In this document: one piece after another, positions 26,940 to 36,191 of the stretch
Position numbering within the stretch: position 1 is the first letter of the stretch
Layout of the letters: each line of letters begins with the position of its first letter
Assembly: GCA_008933795.1 (NCBI GenBank)
Contig: WBUJ01000006.1
Location: 1 to 61,569, forward strand
Direction: 5' to 3'
Source of the DNA: Candidatus Contendibacter sp.
GTDB lineage: Bacteria > Pseudomonadota > Gammaproteobacteria > Competibacterales > Competibacteraceae
Length of the DNA: 61,569 nucleotides
The notes under the pieces: generated by a model
What the model saw: only the letters and a program-made list of their open reading frames with translations
Databases searched by the model: none
What the model was told of the DNA's origin: nothing
Translations under genes and position numbers: made by a program

Positions 26940-27770
26940 TCAGCCGAGGATATGGTAACCGCCGTCGATGTACATCACATCGCCGGTGATCATCTTGGCG
27001 TAGTCGGTGGCGAGAAAGGCGGTGGCAACGCCCACGTCCTCGATGGTGCAGAGCGCCCGCTCAGGCGCCCGCTCGGCGGCCTTTTCCAACAACTCGTCGA
27101 ACCGGTTGATGCCCGAGGCTGCCCGGGTCTTGATCGGGCCGGGCGAGATCGGATGCACCCGGATGCCTTTCGGTCCCAGTTCGGCGGCCAAATAGATGGC
27201 CGCCGCCTGGAGCGCGGCCTTGACCGGACCCATCACGTTGTAGTGTTCGACCACCCGTTCGGCGCCGTAATAGGTCATAGCGAACAGGGTGCCGCCGTCG
27301 TGCATCAGCGGTTCCGCCAAATGAGCCATCTCGATGAAGGAATAACAGGACACGTCCATCGCGGTCAGGAATCCTTCCCGCGAGCAATCCACCACCCGCC
27401 CGTGTAAATCCTCGCGCGGGGCGAACGCGATGGAGTGCATGGCGATGTCCAGCCGGCCCCAATTCCGGCCGATGGCGGCAAAAACCGCTTCCATCTGCCC
27501 CTCGACCCGCACATCGCAGGGAAGATACAGTGCCGGGGGAACGTCGAGCGCCTCGGCCAAGGGCTGGGTGTACTGTTTGGTCTTTTCGCTGAGGTAGGTC
27601 ATCGCGATCTCGGCGCCCATCTTGCGCATGGCGCGGGCGCAACCAAAGGCGATGGATTGGTCGTTGGCGATGCCGAGGATGAGGGCTTTCTTGCCTGCAA
27701 GTCCCTGCGAGGTGATCTTTTCAATCGGATCGTCGTCGGGCGGCGCGTAGTGCTCTACGGGTGGTGACAT
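26940..27770 (-). CDS. Enoyl-ACP reductase, FabI-like (SDR superfamily)
   Basis: NAD(P)H-dependent enoyl reductase of 276 aa. FabI hallmarks are LILGIANDQSIAFG (nucleotide site), LDIAMHSIAFAPRED, and the active site around YYGAERVVEHYNVMGPVKAAL with Tyr-x6-Lys. The end HPISPGPIKTRAASGI and TGDVMYIDGGYHILG is typical. It is the last gene of the operon DUF3141, pta-like, ackA. Because it travels with these genes, it may serve that pathway rather than general fatty acid synthesis (inference). Confidence 0.88.
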   Translation of the reverse strand: MSPPVEHYAPPDDDPIEKITSQGLAGKKALILGIANDQSIAFGCARAMRKMGAEIAMTYLSEKTKQYTQPLAEALDVPPALYLPCDVRVEGQMEAVFAAIGRNWGRLDIAMHSIAFAPREDLHGRVVDCSREGFLTAMDVSCYSFIEMAHLAEPLMHDGGTLFAMTYYGAERVVEHYNVMGPVKAALQAAAIYLAAELGPKGIRVHPISPGPIKTRAASGINRFDELLEKAAERAPERALCTIEDVGVATAFLATDYAKMITGDVMYIDGGYHILG

Positions 27771-27806
27771 CGTGATCTTCTCCTGCTGGGAAATGGAAGA
27801 TGCTGG

Positions 27807-28991
27807 CTAAGCCGCCCGCAGTTCGTCACAAACGTGCAGAGCGATCATCAGTTCTTCGTTGGTCGGGATGACCCAAACCGAAACCGGACTGTTGAGGGTC
27901 GAAATGCGCGGACCGCCCCGACGGTTGGCTTCCTCGTCCAAGCGGACGCCGAGCCATTCCGCCCGCCGGCACACTCGCTCGCGCACGATCGCGGCGTTTT
28001 CACCGATGCCGGCGGTGAACACCAAGGCGTCAAACCCTTCCAGCGCGCTAGCTAGCGCGCCTAGATGCTTGCCCACGTGGTAAATGAAAAGCTCGACAGC
28101 CTCCTCGGCGCGGGGATCGTCGCTCTCCAGCAAGTCCCGCATGTCGTTGGAAACGCCCGATACGCCCAGCAACCCCGATTCCTTGTACAACAGCTTTTCG
28201 ATGGTTTTGGCGTCGTAGCCACGGTCCTGCAGCAGGTACAGCACCACGCCGGGGTCCATTCCTCCGGTGCGAGTCCCCATTGGCAAGCCATCCACGGCTG
28301 TGAATCCCATCGTGCTTTCGATGCTGCGGCCATCAAGGAGGGCGCACATGCTGGCGCCCGACCCCAAGTGCGCGACCACCACCTTGCGGGCTTCCGGCAC
28401 GGTATCGGGCAGGCGGCGGGCGATATATTCGTAGGACAGGCCGTGGAAGCCGTAGCGCCGCACGCCCGACTCGATCAGCGTCCTCGGCAGCGCGAACAGT
28501 TGCGCCACCCGGGGCTGGGTGCGGTGAAAAGCGGTGTCGAAGCAGGCGACCTGCGGCAATTCAGGAGCCACCTCGGCGAGCGCGCGGATGGCGGCCAGAT
28601 TGTGCGGTTGGTGCAGCGGGGCCAGCGGCATCAACTGTTCCAGATCGGCGATGACACCCTCGTTGATTCGAACTGCTCGGTCGTAGTCCAAACCACCATG
28701 TACGACCCGATGGCCGGCGGCCTCGATTTTGATGTCGCTGGCGCTTTCCTCCAGCCAGCCCAGGATGTAGCGCAGGGCGCCGGCGTGGCTCAGCGGCGAG
28801 CCACGCGGCCATTCATCCCGCTCGTCGATTTTCCGCCCGGTCGCATCCCTGACCTGAAAGCTCGGGTCGCTGCCCAAACCTTCCATCTGCCCCTTGAACA
28901 GCAAGCTTGGCTCCGGCCGGTCGCCGTCCGTGAAGACGGCGAACTTGAGGCTGGACGAACCGGCGTTGATCACCAGAATTCCTTGCTCCAT
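27807..28991 (-). CDS. ackA: Acetate/propionate kinase
   Basis: 394-aa acetate kinase family enzyme converting acetyl-phosphate and ADP to acetate and ATP, or the reverse. Motifs: VINAGSSSLKFAVF at the N-terminus, HRVVHGG near residue 97, PHNLAAI, FDTAFH, YGFHGLSYEYIA and HLGSGASMCAL, with VFTAGIGENAA near 310. ATG 28991 is the family start; the track ORF runs far upstream because of GC-rich antisense. It lies five bases after the phosphotransacetylase-like gene, so phosphate acyltransfer and kinase steps are encoded together. Confidence 0.93.
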   Translation of the reverse strand: MEQGILVINAGSSSLKFAVFTDGDRPEPSLLFKGQMEGLGSDPSFQVRDATGRKIDERDEWPRGSPLSHAGALRYILGWLEESASDIKIEAAGHRVVHGGLDYDRAVRINEGVIADLEQLMPLAPLHQPHNLAAIRALAEVAPELPQVACFDTAFHRTQPRVAQLFALPRTLIESGVRRYGFHGLSYEYIARRLPDTVPEARKVVVAHLGSGASMCALLDGRSIESTMGFTAVDGLPMGTRTGGMDPGVVLYLLQDRGYDAKTIEKLLYKESGLLGVSGVSNDMRDLLESDDPRAEEAVELFIYHVGKHLGALASALEGFDALVFTAGIGENAAIVRERVCRRAEWLGVRLDEEANRRGGPRISTLNSPVSVWVIPTNEELMIALHVCDELRAA

Positions 28992-28996
28992 AACGT

Positions 28997-30409
28997 TTAC
29001 CCCGCTGTCTTGTGAAGTACCACGTCCCGGCGCTGGGCTTCGGCAAACAACACGGCCACCGCGCAGGAGGCCAAGCGGGTCTGCGCGCTGTCGGCGCGAC
29101 TGGTCAACACGATGGGCGCGCGGGCGCCCAGCACGATGCCGGCCGCCTCGGCGCCGGCCATGAAGGTCAGTTGCTTGGCCAGCATGTTGCCGGCCTCCAG
29201 GTCGGGCGCCACCAGGATGTCGGCCTTGCCCGCCACCGGGGACTTGATGCCCTTGGTGCGCGCCGCCTGCTCGTCGATGGCGTTGTCGAAGGCCAGCGGC
29301 CCGTCCAGGATGCCACCGGTGATCTGGCCGCGATCCGCCATCTTGCACAGGGCGCCCGCTTCCAGGGTGGAGGGAATTTTGTTGGTGACCGTCTCCACCG
29401 CCGACAGAATCGCGACCCTGGGTTCCGTGATGCCGATGGCGTGGGCGAGATCGATGGCGTTCTGGATGATGTCGTGCTTGTCCTCCAGGGTTGGCGCGAT
29501 GTTGATGGCGGCGTCGGTAATGATAATCGGGCGCGGATAGGTGGGGACCGACAACAGGAAGCAATGGCTGATTCGCCGCTCGGTGCGCAGCCCCCCCACT
29601 TTCTTGACCACCTCGGCCAGCAGTTCGTCGGTGTGCAGGCTGCCCTTCATCAGGGTTTGGGCCGCGCCCGCAAGCACCATGGCGACCGCCAGTTCGGCGG
29701 AGTGGTGACTGTGATCCGACGACACCAGCCGGCAGCGCGAAATGTCGAGGTTTTCCTGCACAGCGATAGCCCTGATTTTCTCTTCCGGACCGATGAGGAT
29801 GGGCGTAATCAGGTCGTGCTCGGCCGCCTCAACCGCGCCGCGCAGCGAATCGGCGCTACACGGGTGGACGACCGCGCAACCCAGGGCGGGCGGGCCCTCG
29901 CAGGCTTTCAACAGTTCCAGATAGCGGTTGTCCCGGCGGAGCTGAACCTTCGGCAAGTCCAGCAGTTCGCGCCGCATTTTTTCCCTGGGCGCCAACACCT
30001 CGACGAAACCCTGCGCGACTTCCTCGCCCGTCGGATCGACTGCCCGGCATTCAAGAAACACGGTGCCGGTTTCCGGCCGTTTGGCCTTGACCGTCGCGGT
30101 TGCGGTCACTGGCACGCCGATGGCCACCGGCCGACGTAGACTAACGTCGATGTGCTGGGCCACCGAGCCCAAACCCGGGAGACGAGTGCCAGCCAGCGAG
30201 GCGAACAGCGCCGCCGACCAACTGGCCTGCCCGCCGCCTTGCCCATACATCGAGGTGTCCGCCGGTCCCGGGTCCAGATCAATCAAATTGAAGTTGCCGG
30301 TAATGATCGCCAGCGCCTCGACGCCCTCCTGATCCAGCGTCCGGGTCAGACTGGCTTGATCGCCGATCTGAATTTCATCGAAGGTCTTGTTTTCAATGAT
30401 GTCGTTCAT
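28997..30409 (-). CDS. Bifunctional MaoC-like hydratase / phosphate acetyl- or butyryltransferase
   Basis: 470-aa two-domain protein. Residues 1-155 form a MaoC-like hot-dog domain (TFDEIQIGDQASLTRTL; NFNLIDLDPGPADTSMYGQGG). Residues 170-470 form a PTA/PTB domain (LGCAVVHPCSADSLRGAVEAA; DAAINIAPTLEDK; GQITGGILDGPLAFDNAI; ADILVAPDLEAGNMLAKQL). This fusion is known as a bifunctional enoyl-CoA hydratase/phosphate acetyltransferase. ATG 30409 (MNDIIENK) begins the hydratase domain. It sits four bases downstream of the DUF3141 gene. Confidence 0.9.
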   Translation of the reverse strand: MNDIIENKTFDEIQIGDQASLTRTLDQEGVEALAIITGNFNLIDLDPGPADTSMYGQGGGQASWSAALFASLAGTRLPGLGSVAQHIDVSLRRPVAIGVPVTATATVKAKRPETGTVFLECRAVDPTGEEVAQGFVEVLAPREKMRRELLDLPKVQLRRDNRYLELLKACEGPPALGCAVVHPCSADSLRGAVEAAEHDLITPILIGPEEKIRAIAVQENLDISRCRLVSSDHSHHSAELAVAMVLAGAAQTLMKGSLHTDELLAEVVKKVGGLRTERRISHCFLLSVPTYPRPIIITDAAINIAPTLEDKHDIIQNAIDLAHAIGITEPRVAILSAVETVTNKIPSTLEAGALCKMADRGQITGGILDGPLAFDNAIDEQAARTKGIKSPVAGKADILVAPDLEAGNMLAKQLTFMAGAEAAGIVLGARAPIVLTSRADSAQTRLASCAVAVLFAEAQRRDVVLHKTAG

Positions 30410-30413
30410 GAGA

Positions 30414-32648
30414 TCAGGCCGCCGCCCTGAGCTCAAGCGCCTGGGACAGATGGTCGAGCACCACCTGCTGTTTCGCATCGATGACGCCATCGCCGATCGC
30501 GATGGCCTTGGCCATGTTCCAGGCTTCGCGGCGCTCTTCCAGGGTGGGCAGCAGGCTGGCGAGCGACTCGATCGCCCGATCCGGGTCCAGTTGCACCATG
30601 TAGGATTGTTCCTTCAACAGGCGCTTGCGTTCGTTGATCGACAGATGGGCGAGCTTGGGATGTTGTTCGCGCGCTTTCCGGCCGGCCTCGAGTTCGCGTT
30701 CGTTGATGCCACCCGCGCCCAGCATCAGGGTCGCGACGATTCGCGCCCAGCCCTCGGCGAAGCCGCCTTCCTCCATGCGTCCCTTCATCCGTTCGATGGC
30801 GGCGTCGAGTTCGGCCTGTTCGCGCTTGGAACGCACGATGGGCGCGAACTGGGCGATTTCCAGGTCTTCCTCGGTGTACAGGAAGGCGCCCAATGCCTTG
30901 GGTCCGTAGATCGCCTTGAACAGCATCTCCTGCATCCGGTCGCGAAGGTCGCGGTAATGGTCAAGCAGGGCGACCACGCCGTCGGAGGTGCGCTGCTCGG
31001 CGATCTTGAACGGGTTGTCGTCCGCCACCGGCCGCCGCTGCTCCGCCACCAGCGGCGCCAGCAGTCGCAACGGCCACAGGAAAGGATTTTCATCCGACAG
31101 CCACCGGTACTGCAGCCGCAACGGCTGTAACTCGCGCAGCGTGTTGGCCAGCGGTTCGGTGACCATCATCCGAACCCAGGGTCCGATGAACGCTTCGTAG
31201 AACCGGGTATTGAGTTCGGAGACCAGTTTGGACGCCGCAAAGAACTCGACTTCCTGCTGGCCATCGTCGAGTCGGCGAATATCGGCGATGGTTCGAGGTT
31301 CGAACCGGGAGAGATAGCGATCCTCGGAGCGGTCGCCGGCGCCCTCCGGCATTTTCTCGATCACCATCTCGTACAGGCCCGGCGGCAGGACATCGATGAA
31401 ATCGATGGCCTCGTTGATCTCATAATGCTCCTTCTGGGCCACCTTGCCCGATACGAAAATACCCAAATGACCGATGTCCTGGTGCAGGATGTAGACGATA
31501 GTCTGGCCGTGAATCTTGATTTCTTCCTCGCTGCCGTAGACATCGACGATCCAGTTCAACGCCTGCTGGGGCGGGGTGATGTTGTCGCCACCCGACGCGA
31601 ACACCACCACCGGCGCGGTGATGTCCTTGAGATCGAGCGCCGCGCCCCCGGTCAGGCGGATGCCGCCGCGTTGCAGCTTGTTGCCGACGAACAGATCGTT
31701 GACGATCTGAGTCATCTCCTCCTTAGTGAGCAGGAAGAACCCCGTCCACCAGCGCTCGAATTCGAGAAAGCGTTCGACCTCGGTATCGATGTGGGAATAC
31801 AGATTATAGGGCTTGGACCAGAGCGTATTCGCCGGATTGAGCCGTTCGAAATTGGCGACCAGATGAGCGCCGTCGAATTTGCCGCCGCCGAGATCGCACA
31901 GCAAGGAGGTGATCCAGGCGCCGCCCAGCAGACCGCCCAGGTAGCGCATCGGATTCTTGCCGTCGACCCCGGCCCAGTAGGACATCGGCGAGCCGCAGAC
32001 CACCACCGGCCCCATCAACCCCGGCTCCACCGCCGACAACGCCATTACCGCCCAGCCGGCTTGGCAGTTACCGATCACGCAGGGCTTGCCTTCGGATTCG
32101 GGATGCAGTTTGGTGACTTCCTCGACGAAGCGCGCTTCCGCTGCAGCGACATCGCCGAGGGTTTGATTCGGCATCGGCTCGGGGTAGAACATGACGAAAT
32201 AGGTGGGATGGCCGGCGCGCAACGACACTCCAACTTGGCTGTCCTCCTTCATCCCGCCCACGCCGGGGCCATGGCCGGCGCGGGGATCGACGATGATGAA
32301 CGGGCGCTTCCTCGGATCGACGGTCATGCCCGGCTTGGGCAGCACCCGCAGCAACGCATAATTGGCCGGGCGGCTGAAGGCGCGGGCGTCGAGCACGATT
32401 TGGTGGGCGAAGTCGAGAATCGGCGGTTCGCCCTGGGCGCGATGTTCGAGAAAGATGTTGCCGCGCTGGCGCATCGCATTCCAGAACAGGATCGAGCGCT
32501 GCGCTGTGTCGATCATATAGTCGAACCAGGCGTTCTGAATGTCGCCGAAGGGCAGGGACGGATCGACCGGGATGGGACCGACATCTTTCGTCGTCTCCGC
32601 AGCGCCCGTCGCGCCAATAAACCTGTTTTTGATGCTTTCAACCGTCAT
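30414..32648 (-). CDS. DUF3141 protein, PHA-synthase-like alpha/beta hydrolase
   Basis: 744-aa cytoplasmic protein. The N-terminal half is an alpha/beta hydrolase resembling PhaC: GNCQAGWA near residue 195 matches the PhaC Gly-x-Cys-x-x-Gly box, GGDNITPPQQALNWI carries the Asp, and DIGHLGIFVSG carries the His, so a Cys-Asp-His triad is retained. The C-terminal part (ESLASLLPTLEERREAWNMAKAIAIGDG) resembles a TerB-like helical domain. ATG 32648 is preceded by GGGGAG. It leads the operon with the MaoC-Pta fusion, ackA and fabI-like genes. Whether it polymerises or hydrolyses acyl-CoA is unknown. Confidence 0.85.
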   Translation of the reverse strand: MTVESIKNRFIGATGAAETTKDVGPIPVDPSLPFGDIQNAWFDYMIDTAQRSILFWNAMRQRGNIFLEHRAQGEPPILDFAHQIVLDARAFSRPANYALLRVLPKPGMTVDPRKRPFIIVDPRAGHGPGVGGMKEDSQVGVSLRAGHPTYFVMFYPEPMPNQTLGDVAAAEARFVEEVTKLHPESEGKPCVIGNCQAGWAVMALSAVEPGLMGPVVVCGSPMSYWAGVDGKNPMRYLGGLLGGAWITSLLCDLGGGKFDGAHLVANFERLNPANTLWSKPYNLYSHIDTEVERFLEFERWWTGFFLLTKEEMTQIVNDLFVGNKLQRGGIRLTGGAALDLKDITAPVVVFASGGDNITPPQQALNWIVDVYGSEEEIKIHGQTIVYILHQDIGHLGIFVSGKVAQKEHYEINEAIDFIDVLPPGLYEMVIEKMPEGAGDRSEDRYLSRFEPRTIADIRRLDDGQQEVEFFAASKLVSELNTRFYEAFIGPWVRMMVTEPLANTLRELQPLRLQYRWLSDENPFLWPLRLLAPLVAEQRRPVADDNPFKIAEQRTSDGVVALLDHYRDLRDRMQEMLFKAIYGPKALGAFLYTEEDLEIAQFAPIVRSKREQAELDAAIERMKGRMEEGGFAEGWARIVATLMLGAGGINERELEAGRKAREQHPKLAHLSINERKRLLKEQSYMVQLDPDRAIESLASLLPTLEERREAWNMAKAIAIGDGVIDAKQQVVLDHLSQALELRAAA

Positions 32649-32892
32649 TTCACTCTCCCCATACAACGCCTAGCCATCAGTCATGGCGAAATCAGGATAA
32701 GGAAAAACGACAATGAAATGATGGAGATTGTGTTGCAATTTGATGAAGGCTCTCGAAATTCCAAGGCACGAGGTCATCCGGCTATCCGATGCCGGGATGG
32801 GAAGATGCGGGTTCCGACCTGGCCCTTGATTCTGTTTGCAACAGACGGGGAGTAACTTCCAGCGATCCATCGTTCGAGCATCGCGAGGGGAC

Positions 32893-34923
32893 ATGGACAT
32901 GGATCCATCCGACAATCCATCAGAAACCAACTCAAACGATTCCAATCGGGTGCTGGTCTGCGGCCTGGGCAGTCTTGGCCAGTACAGCGTCGCCGCCCTG
33001 AAAGCGTTCGGCGTTTTGGTGAGCGCCATCGACCTGACCGAACCGGAGCTTTGGGAAATCCCCGAACTGCCCCAGTTGCTGGAACAGATCATCATTGCTG
33101 ACTGCCGGCAGGCCAGCGTTTTGGAACGAGCCGGCATCCACCGTTGCCGGGCGGTATTGCTGGTGACCAGCAACGAGCGGGCGAATCTCGAAGGCGCTTT
33201 CGCCGTGCGCGCGTTGAATCCGCAGGCGCGCCTGGTGGTGCGTTCGTCCAAACAGAATCTCAACTCGCTGTTAAACCAGCAGTTTGGCAATTTCGCCGCG
33301 TATGAAGCCACCGAGGTCACCGCTCCTGCCTTCGCCATCGCCGCGCTGGGGGGAGACGTGATCGGCTGGTTCAAGGTCGGCGATCAGCCCTTCCGCGCGA
33401 TCAAACACCCCGTTGCCGAGGGCGATGTCTGGTGCAACCGCAAGGTGGTCGAGGAACTGAACACCAGTTTCCGGCGGGTGTTGGCGCATTTGACGCCCGG
33501 CGGCTCCCCGCTCCCGTCGGACCTGTCGGCCTGGAAGCCAGATCAACCCATCCAACCGGGAGACGTCGTGTTCGCGCTGGAAGCTTCGGACTGGCGGGCG
33601 CTACCGCCGGGAATGGCCCCCTTTCCCAGCCGGACGGAATCCAAACCAGGTCGGTCGCCGTGGCGACTTTGGCAATGGCTTCGCGATCAGGTTGGTCGGA
33701 TTTGGAAAACCGGCGGACCACGCCGGGTAGTGGTAGTCGCGGGTCTCTTTGTCGCCGCGCTGTTATCGGTGGGCACGCTGCTGTTCTGGTTCGCGGTGCC
33801 CGACCAGGAGCCGCTGGACGGCTTCTTTACCACGATCATTCTCATCCTGGGCGGCTATGGCGACGTGCTGGGGGAACTGGACCCCGGCTCGCCCTTTCCC
33901 TGGTGGTTGCGACTGTTTGGTTTGCTCCTCACCCTCACCGGTATCGCCCTGGTCGGACTGATCTACGGCTTCATCACCGAACATCTGTTATCCATGCAGT
34001 TCCAGTTTCTGGCACGTCGCCCGCCCGTGCCCAGGCAAAACCATATCGTAATCGTGGGACTGGGAGGAGTAGGCCGACGGGTCGCGGGCATCCTGCATGA
34101 GTTGCACTGGCCGCTCGTCGCCCTCACCACCCAGGGGTCGGACCCCAACATTCCAGCGCAAATACCCGTCGTTCAGGGAAAAATCGCCGACGCTCTCACC
34201 AAAGTCAATCTGGCCGCCGCCAAGAGCGTCGTCATCGTAACCCGCGATGATCTGGACAATCTGGAAGTGGCGCTCATGGCCCGGCAAGTCAATCCCCGCG
34301 TCAACCTGGTCATTCGGACCTTCGATCCTGGTATGGATGCGCACATCGCCAAACTATTTCCCGCCACGCAGGTCTTGTGCACCAATGCCCTGGCGGCGGA
34401 AGTATTCGCGGGGGCCGCGTTTGGCGAACACATTCTGGGGCTGTTCCGCATGGACGAGCAAACCGTTCTGGTCACAGAGTATTTCATCGAGACCGGCGAC
34501 ACGCTGTGCGGGCGGCTGCTTGCGGAAATCGCCTACGGTTACGGGGTTACTCCCCTCATCCACCGGCCCCGCGACGATAGCCCGCCGGTTCTATTCCCTG
34601 TCAACGAGCTGCGTCTCGTCGCTGGTGATCGCTTGGTAGTGCTGGCCACGATTGACAGCTTGCAACGGATCGAACGCGGCGAAGTTCGGTTGCCCGATTG
34701 TCAAGTTCTAGTGGAAAAAGCCTCGAATGCCGATGCGGCGTTCGCCGGCGGCAACCTGATCGCGCAGATCGTGGGCTGCGAATTGAGCGAGGCACGGCAG
34801 GTGCTGGAACAATTGCCGACTTCCATCCCGGGCTTGCTGTACCGCCATCAGGCCCGGCATCTGATCCGGCAACTCAGCCGGGTACGGGTGTACAGCCGCC
34901 TGGTCGCACCGGAGTCCTGCTGA
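32893..34923 (+). CDS. Ion channel with two TrkA_N (RCK) regulatory halves
   Basis: 676-aa membrane protein. Residues 20-140 form a Rossmann TrkA_N domain (VLVCGLGSLGQYS), then a TrkA_C-like segment, two transmembrane helices around residues 280-370 with the pore filter ILGGYGDVLG, and a second TrkA_N domain (HIVIVGLGGVGRRVA near 390) plus a second C-terminal segment. The filter differs from the K+ consensus TVGYGD at the first two positions (LGGYGD), so selectivity is uncertain. ATG 32893 follows GAGGGGAC. It stands before a CorA-type transporter gene. Confidence 0.85.
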   Translation: MDMDPSDNPSETNSNDSNRVLVCGLGSLGQYSVAALKAFGVLVSAIDLTEPELWEIPELPQLLEQIIIADCRQASVLERAGIHRCRAVLLVTSNERANLEGAFAVRALNPQARLVVRSSKQNLNSLLNQQFGNFAAYEATEVTAPAFAIAALGGDVIGWFKVGDQPFRAIKHPVAEGDVWCNRKVVEELNTSFRRVLAHLTPGGSPLPSDLSAWKPDQPIQPGDVVFALEASDWRALPPGMAPFPSRTESKPGRSPWRLWQWLRDQVGRIWKTGGPRRVVVVAGLFVAALLSVGTLLFWFAVPDQEPLDGFFTTIILILGGYGDVLGELDPGSPFPWWLRLFGLLLTLTGIALVGLIYGFITEHLLSMQFQFLARRPPVPRQNHIVIVGLGGVGRRVAGILHELHWPLVALTTQGSDPNIPAQIPVVQGKIADALTKVNLAAAKSVVIVTRDDLDNLEVALMARQVNPRVNLVIRTFDPGMDAHIAKLFPATQVLCTNALAAEVFAGAAFGEHILGLFRMDEQTVLVTEYFIETGDTLCGRLLAEIAYGYGVTPLIHRPRDDSPPVLFPVNELRLVAGDRLVVLATIDSLQRIERGEVRLPDCQVLVEKASNADAAFAGGNLIAQIVGCELSEARQVLEQLPTSIPGLLYRHQARHLIRQLSRVRVYSRLVAPESC

Positions 34924-35058
34924 TCCAGAACCCTTCGAGACCCTGGAAAAATTCCCACCAAGATCAAAATCCTCCCTTTATTCCGCGCGATGACGGAATG
35001 AGGTAGCCCGCGAGATTCAAAAAATGTCGCCAAACCCGTCCGAGATTATGCCAATCTT

Positions 35059-36123
35059 GTGACAATCAATCGCCTTGGAATCGGATTGAAGCCTGCCGTG
35101 ACCCCTCCTGCCGAGTCTATTAACTCGACCCCGTATCACGCCGCCCTCTACGGCTTGATTTCCGGCTTTGCGATACTCCCTGACCAGCGGATTGAGCCTC
35201 TTGCTGGCAACGATTTGGACACCGCCCTCACTCGATCCAACACGGTGGTCTGGCTGCACTTCAATGCCCGCATCGGCGCCGCCCGCGACTGGATCGCGCG
35301 CTGCGAACCCCTGCCGGAGGCCGCGCGCCGGTTCCTGCTGGAAACCGACGACCGCAAGCGGCTCGAACGAACGGGTGACAGCTTGATGGGAGTCATCAGC
35401 GATATCCGTTACGACTTCAGTCTCGACTTCGATCCAGAACAGATCGCGACCTTGCGGTTTTATCTGGATCGAAGGTGCTTGATCAGCACGCGCCGGCAGC
35501 CCTCCTACATCGCCGGCCAGTTACGCACGGCGATCAACACCGGCCACCCCTTCGAGGGTACCGCCCCGCTCCTGATCCATCTGTTCAAAGCGCAGGTGTC
35601 CAAGATCAACGAAATCACAGTGCGGGCCCGCGACCGGCTCGATGACATTGAAGATCAGGCGCTGGCAGGGCAAATACGCGACCAACAGGCTCCACTGGGG
35701 GGTATCCGCCGACTGATGGTGCGCCTGCATCATCATTTTGCGCCCGAATATCGGCTGTTACAGCAGTTGTGCCGATGGTCGCTGGACGGGTTCGGCGAGG
35801 CCGATCACGCGGCTTTACAGGATGTGGCGGAAGAATTCCACGCACTGGTTGACGATCTGACCGAAACTCAGGAGCGCGCCAAGCTGTTGCAGGAAGAACT
35901 CGCCGCCCGGCTGGCGGAGCAAACCAACAAAAACCTCTATATTCTGTCCCTCTTCACCGCCCTGCTGCTGCCGCCCAGTCTGATTGCCGGCATTTTCGGC
36001 ATGAACGTTGTTGGGGTACCGGGGGTGCAGGATGGAGGCGAAATGGCGTTCTGGTGGGTAATGCTGGGCATGGCGGCGGTTTCACTGCTCGTGCTGCTGA
36101 TTCTCTATCTGCGGCGATTCTAG
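35059..36123 (+). CDS. CorA-family metal transporter, ZntB-like
   Basis: 354-aa cation channel or transporter. A long cytoplasmic N-terminal domain (TVVWLHFNAR; RRFLLETDDRKRLERTGD) precedes two C-terminal transmembrane helices; the first ends in the Gly-Met-Asn signature GMNVVGVPG that defines the CorA superfamily. The Val-Pro-Gly ending resembles ZntB zinc transporters more than Mg-specific CorA. The start is GTG 35059. The 135-bp gap from the channel gene contains no terminator that I can see. Confidence 0.88.
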   Translation: MTINRLGIGLKPAVTPPAESINSTPYHAALYGLISGFAILPDQRIEPLAGNDLDTALTRSNTVVWLHFNARIGAARDWIARCEPLPEAARRFLLETDDRKRLERTGDSLMGVISDIRYDFSLDFDPEQIATLRFYLDRRCLISTRRQPSYIAGQLRTAINTGHPFEGTAPLLIHLFKAQVSKINEITVRARDRLDDIEDQALAGQIRDQQAPLGGIRRLMVRLHHHFAPEYRLLQQLCRWSLDGFGEADHAALQDVAEEFHALVDDLTETQERAKLLQEELAARLAEQTNKNLYILSLFTALLLPPSLIAGIFGMNVVGVPGVQDGGEMAFWWVMLGMAAVSLLVLLILYLRRF

Positions 36124-36191
36124 CGAGCTTCCTGACACGCTCTGGATAGGTTAGAATTTTTACCCTGAATCGTTTAAAAAAAGAGACGGTT

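Noticed and set aside
28992-29564. Upstream extension of the acetate kinase ORF
   Set aside because: Overlaps the Pta domain in another frame; AckA begins at MEQGILVINAGSSS.
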